A DNA stretch of 64,000 bases from Escallonia rubra. Its lineage: Eukaryota; Streptophyta; Magnoliopsida; Escalloniales; Escalloniaceae. The notes beneath the pieces are model-generated. The model was given only the letters and a program-made list of their open reading frames with translations. It made no database searches and had not been told where the DNA came from. Position 1 is the first letter of the stretch. Each line of letters opens with the position of its first letter. Positions 1 through 11,899 of the stretch are shown in pieces. The translations under genes and the position numbers were made by a program. Location: NCBI GenBank assembly GCA_033065855.1, contig JAVXUO010001224.1:185020-249019 (forward strand), written 5' to 3'.

Positions 1-224
1 TGCAGATCTTCTACTAAAATCATTATCCAGATTTTCATACACATATCTGTGAGGTGAATAGCGTCTGTCGCAAAAGTTATTTACTAGTGCGCTTCGTTAT
101 ATCTTGGAGGATATTCGTAATTTGTCGGCAATCCACTGCATACCATTTATGGTGGTGACAAATATAAACTCAAGGAAAACGTTACAACGTATCTCAAAAC
201 CAACTATCTTTTCGGTCACGAAAC
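1..224. other. left edge, no gene recognised
   Basis: AT-rich sequence with no long reading frame and no repeat I could match elsewhere in the window. It abuts the left limit of the duplicated segment that starts near 225. Confidence 0.4.
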
Positions 225-1399
225 TATTCTAATATATACCACCAACAACCAACTGTTGTATTTCGCTTTGGAGATTAAATGCACAACTATTTGGAATATC
301 TTAAAGTTCAACAGAGGATCCAAAATCCTCAGTCCTAGATGAACGTTGGGGATATTAGCACTAACCGCAGCTTACAAGAATTTTGATAGACTCAAAAAGG
401 TCAAATATCTTATGTTCTTATACTATATATCGGTTTAACAGATAATAAAAAACCAGATAAGAAAGGATAAAAAAGATAAAAAGGTTAGTTGCAGGCCTAA
501 GAGATAATGCCGTCTACGTAACAGATAATAAAAAACCAGATAAGAAAGGGTAGAACAGATAAAAAGGTTAGTTGCATTAGGCCTAAAAACAGAGATAATG
601 CCGTCTATCCATCTGTAACTTTTTCTTTTTCCTCCGTCAGCTTCCATGGCTCATTGTTTTCCTTTGCCTTTATCTTTCCCAAGTTTGTTTCTTTTGTCGT
701 CATGATGGAGGAGACGACACTGCACCGTGTACAAAATTGACCATTTGTGCATCAAGTAGCAGTTTTATTTTCTATAGTAATAGTAATAATAATTACACCG
801 TCGTAGATTTCGAAGTCATTTGTCTTTTGCTCATTTTGGCGGCTACGGTTGAAGCAGAATCCCAAAATAAAAAGGTAAAAGGTGCGGAATGTTATTGTGC
901 TTGGAATTCTCTTGCTCCCAATGCAAGTGTGAATGTACTTGTTTAATGAGTATTAAATTCTTTTGGTATCCTAGCTATATAAGAAGGCTATGTCATTCCA
1001 ATTCTAAAATCATTCGGTTCAAGTCGACAAGCCGTGGGTAGAGAGAATCACACGTTTACAAAGTAAGTAATTTAGGGCCCGTAAGATTACAATTTTTATT
1101 TTGTGTATTTGAATTGTGTTTTCTTTTTTAATATTTTTGTATTCAATCACAAAATATGATTGTGTACTTTTTTAATTTTCATCACTTTTTTATACCTCTT
1201 TTTTCAAGTTGTTTTCGTATGTTTACATTTTTATTTCCGCTTTCACTACTATTACGGCCATTTTTTCCGCTTTTACCCTTACACCAAAATGGACATCCTG
1301 CTCCACCCGTCCATCTTCTCCACCATTCCAACACCTGCCATCTCTCCCTAATTCGGCTGTACTTCTTCATCCCCATGTTAAAGAAGAGAATAAGATGAA

Positions 1400-1680
1400 A
1401 GTGCTCGTCGTGGATTCTGGCGAGATCTCGGCCATCTGTCATTGCTTCGGCAATCTCGCCATGGATTCCGGCGAGATTGCTTCGGCAATCTCGATCAGAG
1501 CAGAACCTCGTGGATTCCGGCGAGATTGGCCAACGATTTCGCCAACCCCATCAGAGCAGAACCTCGTAGCTTCCGGCGCAGATCTCCTTCGGCCATCTGT
1601 CACTGCTTCGGCAATCTCGCCATGGATTCCGGCGAGATCTCCTTCGTCTGGATTTCGGCGAGATCTCCTTTCAGATGGGA
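1400..1680. repeat. GC-rich short direct repeats inside the MITE
   Basis: Variants of GGATTCCGGCGAGAT, GCTTCGGCAATCTCG and CAGAGCAGAACCTCGT recur several times in about 280 bp. All strands have open frames here, but they come from repeated codon-sized units and match no protein family I know. This is probably an internally amplified part of the MITE. Confidence 0.6.
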
Positions 1681-1812
1681 GTTGATCGTGTTGTCTGTGG
1701 GTGAAGAAAGAGTATAGGAAGAGAGAGAGAAAGAGAGAGCTAGGATGCAGCTTAGTGGGAGGGGCATGGCAAAATTGTGGAGACAGGATTTGACAAGAGA
1801 ATACAAATCGTG

Positions 1813-1848
1813 AAAAAGGTGAAAACACCCTGGTGTTTTCACCTTTTT
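1813..1848. repeat. 17-bp perfect hairpin
   Basis: AAAAAGGTGAAAACACC is followed after two bases by its exact reverse complement. It lies in the right part of the MITE and could fold back as RNA or single-stranded DNA. Confidence 0.8.
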
Positions 1849-2155
1849 TGTTACTGTTTCGATATTTTACTCAAAACGAATACGGAAAAAGATAAAAGTA
1901 CGTAAAAAAAAAGCATATTTTTCATCATCATTACAAAAACGAAAACAGAATTTTGTAAACGTACAGGCCCTTAGTATCTTTTTCGTGAAAGATAGTATCA
2001 AGAAAAAATCATGAAATTTGTACCCAAAGAGGAAGAAAAATGGGAAAACCCATGGAAAAAAAGAGTGAAAAGATTAGTCATAAGGGTACATTAGTCTTTT
2101 GTGAGTATTAAAAAATCTATAACCTCTTCACATTCTTTACACCTCATTTATGATT

Positions 2156-3254
2156 GAAAAAATTGGGCAGAATACTCTTGTAGTTTAGGTAGTTGCAAAA
2201 AGCCCATGAGGTTAGACAAATTACAGGGGAACATCTCTGATCGCAAAAGTGTTGCAACCGACGGTTTTCGTAATGAAATAATTTTTTTTTCCAAAATACC
2301 CTTATGTATAAACCTTAAGATTGCCTCTGTACATCGAAATTCTAGAGCAGAGGGGCAGCACAACAACCCCAGCTACACCGGCGCCACTCCAGCCTGCCCT
2401 TCATCGCCATAAGCCCAAGCTATCTCTCTCACACAACCAACCAGCCCTTACCACCACCACCCAACCATGCCCGCTGTCTCCACAAGCCCAAGCCCTTCTC
2501 TCTTCTCACCACCACAACCCCACTAAACCCATCGCCCTTCTCCTTTGTCGCCACAACAATCCCACTGCCACACTACCCTCTTTTCCATCGTTGTGGAGTT
2601 TAAAATCCCTATGCATTTAGGCTTGGATGTTGGTGGTTTACCCAAATTGCACAAACTCAGATCTAGGATTTCAATCGCACATTGTGATCTGCTCTTGATC
2701 TTAGTTCGTGTGGTTAGAGTTCGAATTGTTGTTGTTTAGGATTATTGACGTGGGTATGTGGTGTTTGGTTGTGGTGCAGTGGTGGTGTGCGGATGGTTGC
2801 GGCAGGACTGGGCGGTGATGGCTGGAGGCGGTATTTAGTGGGGGTGTTGGCAGTGACTGGATTGAGTGCAGCAGGTGGCAGCAGCAAGATTGGATGAGGC
2901 AGATGGTCATGTCGACATTCGTGGGTGGGGCATGTGGCAGACATGGGGTGGTGGAGGTGGATTTGGCTGAGTTGGTGAGTGCGGCGGCTACGGTTTGGTT
3001 TCATTGGATTAGGGAAGAAAATTTAGCACGTTGCGAGAGAAAAATAAACAGAGGGCATTTTAGTCATTTCACTAAATAAATATTTATGAAACGCACTTCT
3101 TAGTAGCGTGAGCATCACATGCCGCTAATTTGGACGATTTTTTTAACGCTTACATTATAATTGGCACCTCAAGGGTTTCTTTGTAATTTTTCTAACCTCT
3201 ACGGGCTTTTTGTATCTACTCCAAACCACATGGGTATTCTATACAATTTTTCCT
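2156..3254. mobile_element. non-autonomous long-TIR element, copy A
   Basis: The left end (AAAAATTGGGCAGAATACTC, then CAAAAAGCCCATGAGGTTAG) matches the reverse complement of the right end (AAAAATTGTATAGAATACCC, then CAAAAAGCCCGTAGAGGTTAG) over roughly 90 bp. The interior has GC-rich low-complexity parts and shares blocks with the element at 46460-47510, for example GCACATTG near 2678 and TTTAGTC near 3058. No transposase is seen. The long TIRs suggest a Mutator-like non-autonomous element, but no clean 9-bp target duplication could be fixed. It encodes no recognisable protein. Confidence 0.6.
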
Positions 3255-3830
3255 TTACACGATTCATAACTCTCTCTTATTTACAAACTTTCTTGTGCAT
3301 TCTTGTTTGTTACTAAACCTCTCAAAATTTCAACTACGATCTTTCTTTACTTATTAATCGATAGCTTTTAGCTAAAAAGTTTTATATGTTAATGTTATTC
3401 TGACTATTTAATTAGTCTTTCCAATTTTTTGTTTTCTTTCTTTCAAAAGCTTTTAAAATTATCAAGACCATAAAAATTAGGTAGTCAAAAATATCCACCA
3501 GCAAGAGCACCACAATGTTAAGAGCAATAACACGGGGGTATAGACACTCAAAACTTATGTCTTTGACCAAAACGTTCTTAATTTTTAATATACCCAAGAT
3601 CAAAAACGTTTTAGTCAATCACGCAGTTCGATTGACGACACTAATCCTGGTATGTATAATCTTAACTCGATCAGTGGTGGTGGAGAGGTGGACCAAGCAA
3701 TTAAGCTTCAAGTTTACCGGAAGTCGAAAGGATGGAAAGAAAGTTGAAAGTAAAGTGTTGGGATCATTTTACAAAGGTTATTGTTGATAGCGTATCCAAA
3801 TCTCAATGTAAATATAGCACAAAACGCAAA
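3255..3830. other. intergenic, no gene recognised
   Basis: AT-rich sequence. A short palindrome-like pair surrounds 3545-3620 (TTTAATATACCCAAGATCAAAAACG and diverged copies on the other strand near 3420-3500). No coding signal or complete element is seen. Confidence 0.4.
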
Positions 3831-3950
3831 TAAGCTTCATGAGTTGTCTAGACCACTTCAAGGAGGATGATAGGAAATCAAATAAGCTTCGTGGGTTGTA
3901 AAGACAACCACTTCAAGGAGGATGATAGGAAACCAAATAAGCTTCTTGAG
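3831..3950 (+). repeat. tandem repeat, period about 52-55 bp
   Basis: TAAGCTTC recurs at 3831, 3883 and 3938, and the intervening text CACTTCAAGGAGGATGATAG is repeated, giving two full copies and the start of a third. It lies just left of the second duplicated segment. Confidence 0.75.
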
Positions 3951-4079
3951 TTGTCTGTTGGATGTCGTTATTTCGAGCAAGATGAGTCCATCGCATGGTT
4001 CATCAAGGAAAAGCAACACAAAATCTCTAGAGCGAGCTGTATCCAAGGTCGACATATATTTCTCTATTGCTTCCTAAAG

Positions 4080-5072
4080 GTGAATAACCACGCACCCACT
4101 GCCATATTTTGATTCGGTGATTAGTTCCACAACGATTTGGAGTCTCTCAAAGTCTCATGGAGGATTTGACCCGCTTAGCACGTAGATGAATGTGATGGAT
4201 GTTAGCACTAACAACAACTTATAAAAATTATTCAACGTAGTAGACTCAAAATTTAAAGCAAATATTGTGTGCTCCTGTACTATCAGTCCCACACTATCTA
4301 GGAATGTTAGATTAGAAAAGACTTATATGATAGATAAACAAAAATAACTAAAGATCAGATTAGATAAAAAAAAAAAGGTCATTTGCAATTAGGCAGACAA
4401 ATAGATAATGCAATCTATCCATTTGTAACTTTTTTCTTCTTCCTCCGTCAGCGTCCATGTCTCCTTGATCTCTTTGCCTTTTTCCTACTCCTTTTTCTTC
4501 CCAAGTTGTTTCGGAGACGACACTACACCGTGTACAAAATTGACCATTATGGTATCAATTTGCAGTTTTCTTCTCTACAAATAAATACATCGTCATAGAT
4601 TCCGAAGTCAGTTGTCTTTTGCTCATTTTGGCGGCTACGGTTGAAGCAGAGAATCCCGAATATAAGGAGGTAAAGGGTGCGGAATGACATTGTTCTTCTT
4701 CCCTTTACTTATTGTGCTTGGACTTTTCTTGCTCAAAGGGAAGTGTCACTGTGCTTTGTTCAATGAATATTAAATTCTGTTGGTATCCTAGTCCTAGCTA
4801 TATCAAAAAAGATGTAGCAAAGCTGGAATGCGGCAAGGTTATCTCAGAGGCTAATATCATTTCAGATTCTAAAATAATTCGATTCAAGTCAAGAAGTTGT
4901 GGGTAGAGAGGATCAAGTGCTCACAAAGTAGTTTAGTATCTTCTTTGGGGAGATAAAGGCAACTTCTTAGAATCAAGAAAATACATGAAAAAATTTGTAC
5001 CCAAAAAGGAAGAAAAAGAAGGGAAAACCCATGAAATAAAGAGTAGAAAGATTAGGCATAGCGGTGGACTGC
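4080..5072. repeat. diverged duplicated segment, copy 2
   Basis: Partner of 225-2085. It keeps the same signal-peptide-like frame (CLLLILAATVEAE at about 4617-4655) but has a stop soon after (near 4686) and lacks the MITE. Sequence GTTTAGTATC at 4931-4940 is the unoccupied site. At its right end a hAT-type MITE (5081-5612) has inserted. No intact gene is present. Confidence 0.6.
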
Positions 5073-5080
5073 AGCATAAA

Positions 5081-5612
5081 AGTGTTGTACACGAACCGAG
5101 TTCGAGTCGAACTGAGGTATGTTCAAACTCGTTTGTTTAGTTTTAGGGCATGTTCGTGTTCGTGTTCGTTTAATCTTTAAAATTTTGTTTGAACTCGTTC
5201 GCGATTCGTTTAACAAAACTCGTGTTCGGCTCGAGTGAGTTCGTTTATTTGTACGAACATAACTCGAAACTCGTGTTCTCGTTCAAAATAATTACCTCAA
5301 ATCAGAACTACACCTTACTTGATCCAATTGTTTAAGTGATTTTAGGACTTTTAAGTTTAAACTAATTTATACTATAATTAAGTTATACGACTTTTGAGTT
5401 TTGAACATATTATAATTAAGTTATTATCTTGACGAGCTGTTCACGAACACATTCGTGAAAACTTTAAAATGTTCATGCTTGACTCGTTTAATAAGCGAGC
5501 TCTAATATTTTGCACATGTTCGATTCGTATATTATGCAAACGAACATGAACGAGTTCTTTGGGGAACGAAACACGAGCAGTTCATGAACAATTGGGTTAA
5601 TTTACAGCCCTA
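5081..5612. mobile_element. hAT-type MITE, copy A
   Basis: A 532-bp element whose ends read GTTGTACACGAACCGAG (left) and TTTACAGCCCTA (right), typical of plant hAT-derived MITEs rich in TTCG/CGAA motifs. It is flanked by AGCATAAA (5073-5080) and AGCATAAT (5613-5620), an 8-bp target duplication with one mismatch. A second copy with the same internal order lies at 43744-44265 in the same orientation. No coding capacity. Confidence 0.75.
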
Positions 5613-5811
5613 AGCATAATTGAAGGCAATGCCACCGCTAGGCATAGGTATTACCATGAGATTCAAGGCAAGTGGTGAATTTACCTGTAGTGCGAAGTTG
5701 TGTTGTTAGGCCCACGGGGGTCAGGGAAAGATCAATGAGTCCATTTCAGTATTACCGAACATGCTCACAACCAAACAGAGTCTTGCCAATCACGAACTGG
5801 GGCAGTGCCAC

Positions 5812-6030
5812 TTAGAGTTGTCAAATGGGCTGGGGCCGCAAGGGACAGCCTGATCCAGCCCAAAAAAAGCCCAGGCCAGCCAGGCTTGCATAATGAACAG
5901 TGCAACCGCGGGTTACACGAGTCAAGGGCCTGGACCGTGGCTAGACCTCGTTTTGTTAGAAAAGCCCGGCTCAGCCCATTGTTCAGTCTAAGCCCCGACC
6001 CGGCACTTGAAATCCATCAAAATTCAAAAT
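5812..6030. mobile_element. probable hAT-like MITE remnant, GC-rich
   Basis: TTAGAGTTGTCAAATGGGCTG followed by GGGCC/GCCC-rich sequence (AGCCCGGCTCAGCCCATTG, CCCCGACCCGGC) resembles a common plant hAT MITE family. The right end is not clear and no target duplication was found. The open frame through it is a composition effect. Confidence 0.4.
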
Positions 6031-6111
6031 TTTGAATTTTTTTCCCTTCCATCCCCTCAAACCGCAATATTTAGTAAAAATGACATTTTAACCCCTTAAC
6101 AGATACATAAC

Positions 6112-6410
6112 GACCACTTAGAGGGCGAATGAAGGTCTTGGCATGATTCCCAACTATCACCGGATGAGATTAAATGACTAGGGTGAAGGAAGGTATGGTT
6201 CCCGGCTATCTAGGAATCAGATCCAACGACCAGGATGTGTATGAAGCTCTTAGCATATAATTCCTAGTAATTCTGGGGCTGAGAATCAATGACCATGGTG
6301 AGTGAAGGTCTTAGCCTAATTCTCAGCAATCATGGGGTTGAGATCCAGCGACCATAATGAATGAGGGTCTTGACATGATTCTCGACAATGAGGTCGAATG
6401 ACCAGGTTGC
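6112..6410 (+). repeat. degenerate tandem repeat, about five units of 50-64 bp
   Basis: A GACCA/GACTA start followed by GTGAATGAAGGTCTTAGCATGATTC-like text recurs at 6112, 6176, 6228, 6291, 6350 and 6400 (period 50-64 bp). Units also share a CAATCATGGGGTTGAGATCC-like middle. The units are diverged, so this is an old minisatellite. Confidence 0.75.
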
Positions 6411-9400
6411 ACAAATGAGGCATGAACTCACACAGCCCTGAATAAATGGTGGCAATAATTGTCGATAACAATGTTGCCCATGGAGATGCTAATGGTCAAA
6501 TCTCAGTTCATTGCCAAACCCCATTCATTTTTTTCCTGCCCATGACTTAATCAGCTCAACTCTCTCATAGAATTTCCAAAAATCCACCAATTGGTGAATT
6601 TTTTTCAAAAATTGTGGCATGGTGATTATGCAAGTATTAATTATATTCCTTATGTCCTAGTAAGAGATTTTATTTGTAAAAACTAAAATTGCGGATACTA
6701 TTAACTAACCTTTGGCTACCTAAGCTGTATTTGCGCAACAACGCATGTCATAAGGTTGAACTTCATCTATTTTTTTCTTTTTCATTTTTCTTTCTCTATA
6801 CTGGCCCAGATGATACGCGGTTTCTTTCGGTCAGTAGAATGATGAAGGCTACAGTCTCTAAACGCTAAATAAGGGATCCAGATTCCCTGCTGCAACAGTT
6901 GTACCGAGAAAGCTTGATAATTTTTTTTGGCAAGAAGCAGTCTCTAAATGCGTTGGCATAAATTTAACAATAGCGACAAAGATTCTTTTAGCGACAATGA
7001 AAAGCCACAAACCCTGTAACAATCGAGGATCAGTATCCGAAAAGAGGAAAAGAACTTCACAGCTCCACTTTATATAGTCTCCGGTTTGGTAAGAGTATGG
7101 GCCTGCTGGGATGTATTTTGGTGGGCTTTATAGTTCAATGTCCCGTAAAATCGCTGTCTAACTAAAGCCCATGTTATTTATGATACAAATTCTTTTTTTT
7201 TTCTTTTTCATTTCTGCTGGGAACCCAATAGCATCTTGCTATATTTCGACGAGTAAAAGATTAGCAAGTTGGCTCAATTCTATTATCTTCGATTCTGCTT
7301 TCACCCGCTCCTTGTCCGTGTCAACTTATGCACGAACATATAAAAGTTCGCGAGTTTCACATTTCAATTCGTGCCGCCCGTGGAGGTCTTGTTGACTTGT
7401 GGTGCATTTTGACTTGGCTAACGTCATTATATGAAGCGAGTTAGAGTTTTGATTATGACAGCTCATGGGTAAGAAAATCATTCCTTTGAGAAGTTCTGAA
7501 TCTTCTCGCATATCGTATTTTCATGATTTGTAGATCTTGCTTAAGCTCCAAGACGTAAGTAACGTAAATGGAAGGTTCTCTGAAAAACTCAACCGGATAA
7601 TGGGATGAACATTAGTATGTGATAGTCTTCAAAGGTGATCTTGCTGACACTCTTTGCACAGTTAGTTCTGACGCGAAATAAAATTTTACGGTTTGAGAGT
7701 GCAAAAAATTAAAACGAAAGTGCACTTTCTCTAAACAAAGACTCGAAACCTAAGCCTCATAACCTACACACAAGAACCCAAAACTCTAAACCTTTATTAA
7801 TAACAGACTACTTTTTCCATAAGGAAAAAAGCAAGTAGATACGAGACACTTTCAAGTTTCAAGTACTAGATCTGGATAAGGCAAAATGAGGCCACTCTGC
7901 ATTGCTTTTGCCCCCTCCACATGTTTGCTTCCACCTCAACATTTGGTACTTAGACCTCCTTTAATAAGCCAATGATAATCTCTTCTCCTCTCTTTAATGA
8001 CAACTCTTCACCATCTCATGCATGTTGATGTATTTCTAAATGAATGTTGATGAGGTCCCAATCCCTTATCGACATTAACCATGTTATACAAAACAGAGGG
8101 TAAAGGAAGGAAAGGCTTAAGATGCAAGGATTCTGCTGGCCCTTTCAGAAGGAATGTTCTTGGGATTGAGATCATGTAGTGGGGGTGACCCAAATCTTTA
8201 GTAAAGTTGAAGGAAATTGAAATGGAATTGGGTTTTAAATGGAAAAGGGAGGATCATATCTGTGACGCTCGTCAGAAAGAAAAAGCTAGAAATCCTATCT
8301 TCATGGATGCTTTTACACGGCATAAAAGGCATCAGTCGACACAAGAAGATGTTGATGGAAGTATAATAAGTATTGATGAAAAGTAGGAAAGAAAGTTCCT
8401 TGTAGTCTTGTTGCTGATGATAAGTAGCCACAAGGCTGTACTGGAGATTTCTTGATAGGTCTTCAAGAGTTATTATGGTTTACTAACTAAAAGAAAGGTT
8501 TAATCATGATTAACTGAGAATGATAAACTTGGACATCATAGAATACACGACTTTGATGATGGAGAGGGCAAACCCACTTATCACCAGAACAATTCTGACG
8601 ATATCTAGTTTTTCATTTGCAGACTATGACCCCGTGAATTTGGACTGCAAAGAGCTCTCGGTATAACACAATAACTCACTTTGACTGCAAATCGTGGCCA
8701 TTTATAATGAGTCCCCTGTAAAAGGTTAAAGCTCAGCTTTCTTCTTAGGATCAAAGGCAGAGGAGCGGTACAAAGGCAGCTTCAAATGTTGGAGTAGACA
8801 ATCTTCACATGATGAGTACTGTGCAAACTAGGTTACATTGACAAAATTGCATGATAAGATTCATGTGGAACTATTGGCATTACCGCATTAGGACGACCCC
8901 CTTTTGCTTCACTCATTTGTTCTCACATGTTCTACACAAATCTTTTCATAAACGAGCAGGTCTTGCAAAGGGAAAGACTTGTCAGGTTCTGCTTGTTTTC
9001 ATTATAGTTTATCTTTGACGACCCAAAACAGAAGGGATACTTTACGTGCTTGACAACTGTAGCCGAATCGAAGATTCGAGAAAGTAAACATACGCATACG
9101 ATGTGGCTATCAAGACCCAGTAGTTGCAATTTGACATGCCTTGTGTCTCACCCACCCTCTGATCTGAAGGCTAAGCAGCTAAAGTAAACAATGATGAGCT
9201 ATATTCATTTCAAAATCTATGGAATGGAAGAAAGTTGCTCCCTCCTACTATCAATCGAGACAATGAAGGAGGCCAGATGAGTCAATAGTAAATGTTTTTC
9301 TTCTTTCCTGGAAAGTCACTGGTATGTCAACAGGGGGGAATCAGGTTCTGAAGCAATCCGATTTGTGGACCATGTGCCTCGTAATCAGCCACCCTCCAAG

Positions 9401-10240
9401 CAGGCCACAGAGTCCCTCCACCGCATTTTAACATCTTATTATTCCACCATGCAGTAAAAGTTTTCAGACAAACTGACTGTAGCATTTGTTATAGTATGCT
9501 TTTCTCTGTTTGGAAGTAATTAATTGGGATCTTGACTTTTTCTCACCAAAAAGTTCTTGTGAGATAATGCGGTGATAAAACATGTCGACTAAAAGCGTCG
9601 TATTATTTGTGATAAAGCATGATATCCAATCTAAAAACATATTTAAAACGAAAAAATATTCGCCAGATATAAGAATCGATGGGGTAATCTCAAAGTTCAA
9701 CCTGAGTAGAGCGGATTGTAAATCCAAAACAAAAGAAAAAAACAAGAAAGCGACCCGAAGACGATGAGTTGTGACTAACGCCCAACTCTAAAACCTAGTA
9801 TTCAATTTAAAAGCACGTTCAAGAGGAGGAGGAGGAACCTACCAGATATAAAAAATCGATTTCAAACCTCATGCATGTCCAAAAGAAATCGAAAAAAACG
9901 AACAACTAAAAAAATCGATCCATGTAGAATCGACGATGGGACTTGACTGAAGCCCTTATTTTGGCACGCAAGTAATTGCTCAGAGTTTTCACGGGCTGAA
10001 TAACATTAACGCATACAGAAGACTGCTGCTGTACTTGATATTTGCACGAGGGACATTTGTCAACCTGGACCATAAGTGGTGACGAAATTTCTTGCAAAGT
10101 GTTATTAAGAGAGGAAAAAAAAAAGGAGATTCTCGCGACATTATATAAGACAGTAGTGGCACTTTCTAGTGTCATACTACCATTGGTGGTGAGAATGGTA
10201 CACCAGTTATTCACACAGTAAGTCGGTGAGTGTGTGCTGT
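6411..10240. other. long intergenic region, no gene supported
   Basis: About 3.8 kb of AT-rich sequence. Short open frames on both strands show no family match, no consistent splice pattern and no codon signature. There is a TATA-like run at 7071-7078 with nothing convincing downstream. I see no complete transposon here. Confidence 0.45.
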
Positions 10241-10246
10241 TTTTCA

Positions 10247-10257
10247 TATATTTATAC
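10247..10257 (+). promoter_or_regulatory. candidate TATA box for the thaumatin-like gene
   Basis: CATATATTTATA lies about 280 bp before the start codon at 10530. This would give a 5' leader of about 250 nt. The leader is pyrimidine-rich (CCTCTC and CTTTCTC runs), as often seen in plant 5' UTRs. Confidence 0.4.
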
Positions 10258-10529
10258 TCCACAACACCACGTTCGGACTCCCCCACTCCCACTCCTACCA
10301 CTCACTTCTTTCTCTTTCAATCCACCATTAGAAGCCAACAAAGTTTAGGATAGCTATCTTCTCCTCCATTCCTCCTCTCTCACCCACCACTGCACTACCA
10401 TTTCCTTGCTTCATTGACCATCATCTCCTACCTTAGCAAACCCAGAAATTACATACCCATAGTTCATCCTGTCGAGATCATCACAAGCGACCCTATATCG
10501 CCTTGGGAGCATAATTGAGCTAGATAAAG

Positions 10530-11899
10530 ATGGGTCTCTTCTCTTTGATGATTCTTACTGTTCTTGTCTTCCTCATTGCTCAAGGTAATGCCTGCATTCC
10601 GGAAACTCATGCATCTCCCAATTTTGTTTTGGTGGTCATGGTACAGATTCCATTTATGCAACTGTGTAGGACATTGACATTATGATGGCATCTCTCTCTA
10701 ACTTTATTGCTTGAATTTGCAGGTGTAACGGGGGCTACATTTACATTTGTAAACAAGTGTGACTACACAGTATGGCCCGGAATTTTAGGCACTCCAGCTC
10801 TAGACACCACCGGGTTTGAGCTAACCAAAGGCAACTCGCTTTCCTACCAAGCTCCGACCGGTTGGTCCGGCCGGTTCTGGGGCCGGACCGGCTGCAATTT
10901 CGACGGGTCGGGTCAAGGGTCATGCGCCACCGCCGACTGCGGCTCCGGCCAGGTCGAGTGCAACGGCGCCGGAGCCACCCCGCCTGCGACCCTCGCCGAG
11001 TTCACTCTAGGCTCGGGCAGCAAGGACTTTTACGACGTCAGCCTGGTGGACGGGTACAACCTGCAGATGATCGTCCAGGTCAGCGGCGGGTCGGGTGACT
11101 GCGCGTCCACGGGCTGCGTGGAGGACCTGAACCGGATGTGCCCGACTGAGCTGAGGGTGGAAGGCGGTGGCGCGTGCAGGAGCGCGTGCGACGCGTTCGG
11201 GTCGCCCGAGTATTGCTGCAAGGGCGAGTTTGGTTCGCCGTCCACGTGCACGCCTTCGATGTACTCGCAGCTGTTCAAGTCGGCTTGCCCGAGGTCGTAT
11301 AGCTACGCCTACGACGACGCTACCAGCACGTTTACGTGTACGGGCGCAGATTATACCGTCACATTCTGTCCATCCCCACCGAGGTAACGTTAAGACTCAA
11401 TTGTTTGGCGCGTTTGACTATCAGTAAAAAAAAAAACTAGAATAAGAGTTTATTGTTAAAAAAAATTGTTAGTTTAGGACGGTCCAATCGTGCTAGCTCA
11501 CGCGCTACTCTAATTGGGCGGTCACTACTAACTCATAAAGACGCCATATTTGAAACCACTTGTTTAATTTTTGTAACTACCACTATTGGTAAATTTGTGC
11601 AATTGGTACATGTTGTTGTACGTTAAGCAGTCTTTCATGATGCTAATGTGAGTTTTGGGATGATTTTGTCCTGCAGCAAGAAATCCCCAAAGGATTCCTC
11701 AAAATCGAATGATGCAACGAACGAGACCGGGTCCGGGTCGGGTGGAGGGTCATTGGAGGCAATGTTAGCAAACGGGTCATTGTTAGCGAACTTAGCAACT
11801 GGGGACTCTACCAGAAGTCATCCTTGTGGTGCTGTTCAATTAGTTTCAGTTCTGATTGCTGCTGTGTTTCTCACACATCCATTTATGAAATCATTATAG
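10530..11899 (+). CDS. thaumatin-like protein (PR-5 family) with GPI-anchor tail
   Basis: Exons 10530-10584, 10723-11383 and 11677-11899 join in frame to 312 residues, all introns GT..AG. Residues 1-22 are a signal peptide (MGLFSLMILTVLVFLIAQG). The mature domain starts ATFTFVNKCDYTVWPG and has the family signature near GRFWGRTGCNFDGSGQG, the 16 cysteines expected for eight disulfides, and the acidic-cleft region (ELRVEGGG, ACDAFGSPEYCC). The third exon adds a Ser/Gly-rich linker and a hydrophobic tail (VQLVSVLIAAVFL), which fits a GPI-attachment signal; the protein is therefore probably held at the plasma membrane or wall. Exon 2 is much richer in GC than its surroundings. Family roles include defence and glucan binding; the substrate here is not known. 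A likely poly(A) signal AATAAA is near 12092. Confidence 0.93.

Larger units (their letters stand above)
1075..1970. mobile_element. PIF/Harbinger-type MITE (about 0.9 kb) with TTA target duplication
   Basis: The ends are imperfect inverted repeats: GGGCCCGTAAGATTACAA on the left and, read on the other strand, GGGCCTGTACGTTTACAA on the right. The element is flanked by TTA at 1072-1074 and TTA at 1971-1973, a 3-bp target duplication of the TWA type used by PIF/Harbinger elements. The duplicated segment at 4080-5072 has an uninterrupted GTTTAGTATC at 4931-4940, which is the empty site. It encodes no transposase. The interior is GC-rich with short direct repeats (1400-1680) and one perfect hairpin (1813-1848). 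Confidence 0.75.
225..2085. repeat. diverged duplicated segment, copy 1
   Basis: This stretch, minus the MITE at 1075-1970, aligns by eye to 4080-5072 in the same orientation. Shared landmarks include GGATATTAGCACTAAC near 350, CCTCCGTCAG near 631, TTTTGGCGGCTACGGTTGAA near 833 and TTTGTACCCAAAG near 2018. Both copies keep a short frame resembling a signal peptide (CLLLILAATVEAE at about 821-861), but stops and indels follow, so this looks like a remnant of a duplicated gene or old repeat, not an active gene. I do not recognise the family. Confidence 0.6.

Noticed and set aside
435-647. Minus-strand frame of 70 codons
   Set aside because: It overlaps the duplicated segment, is not preserved in copy 2 and has no domain.
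1209-1828. Long frames on both strands in a GC-rich block
   Set aside because: They arise from short direct repeats inside the MITE; no family match and several overlapping frames are equally open.
5805-6035. Plus-strand 76-codon frame
   Set aside because: Composition effect of a GC-rich hAT-like remnant.
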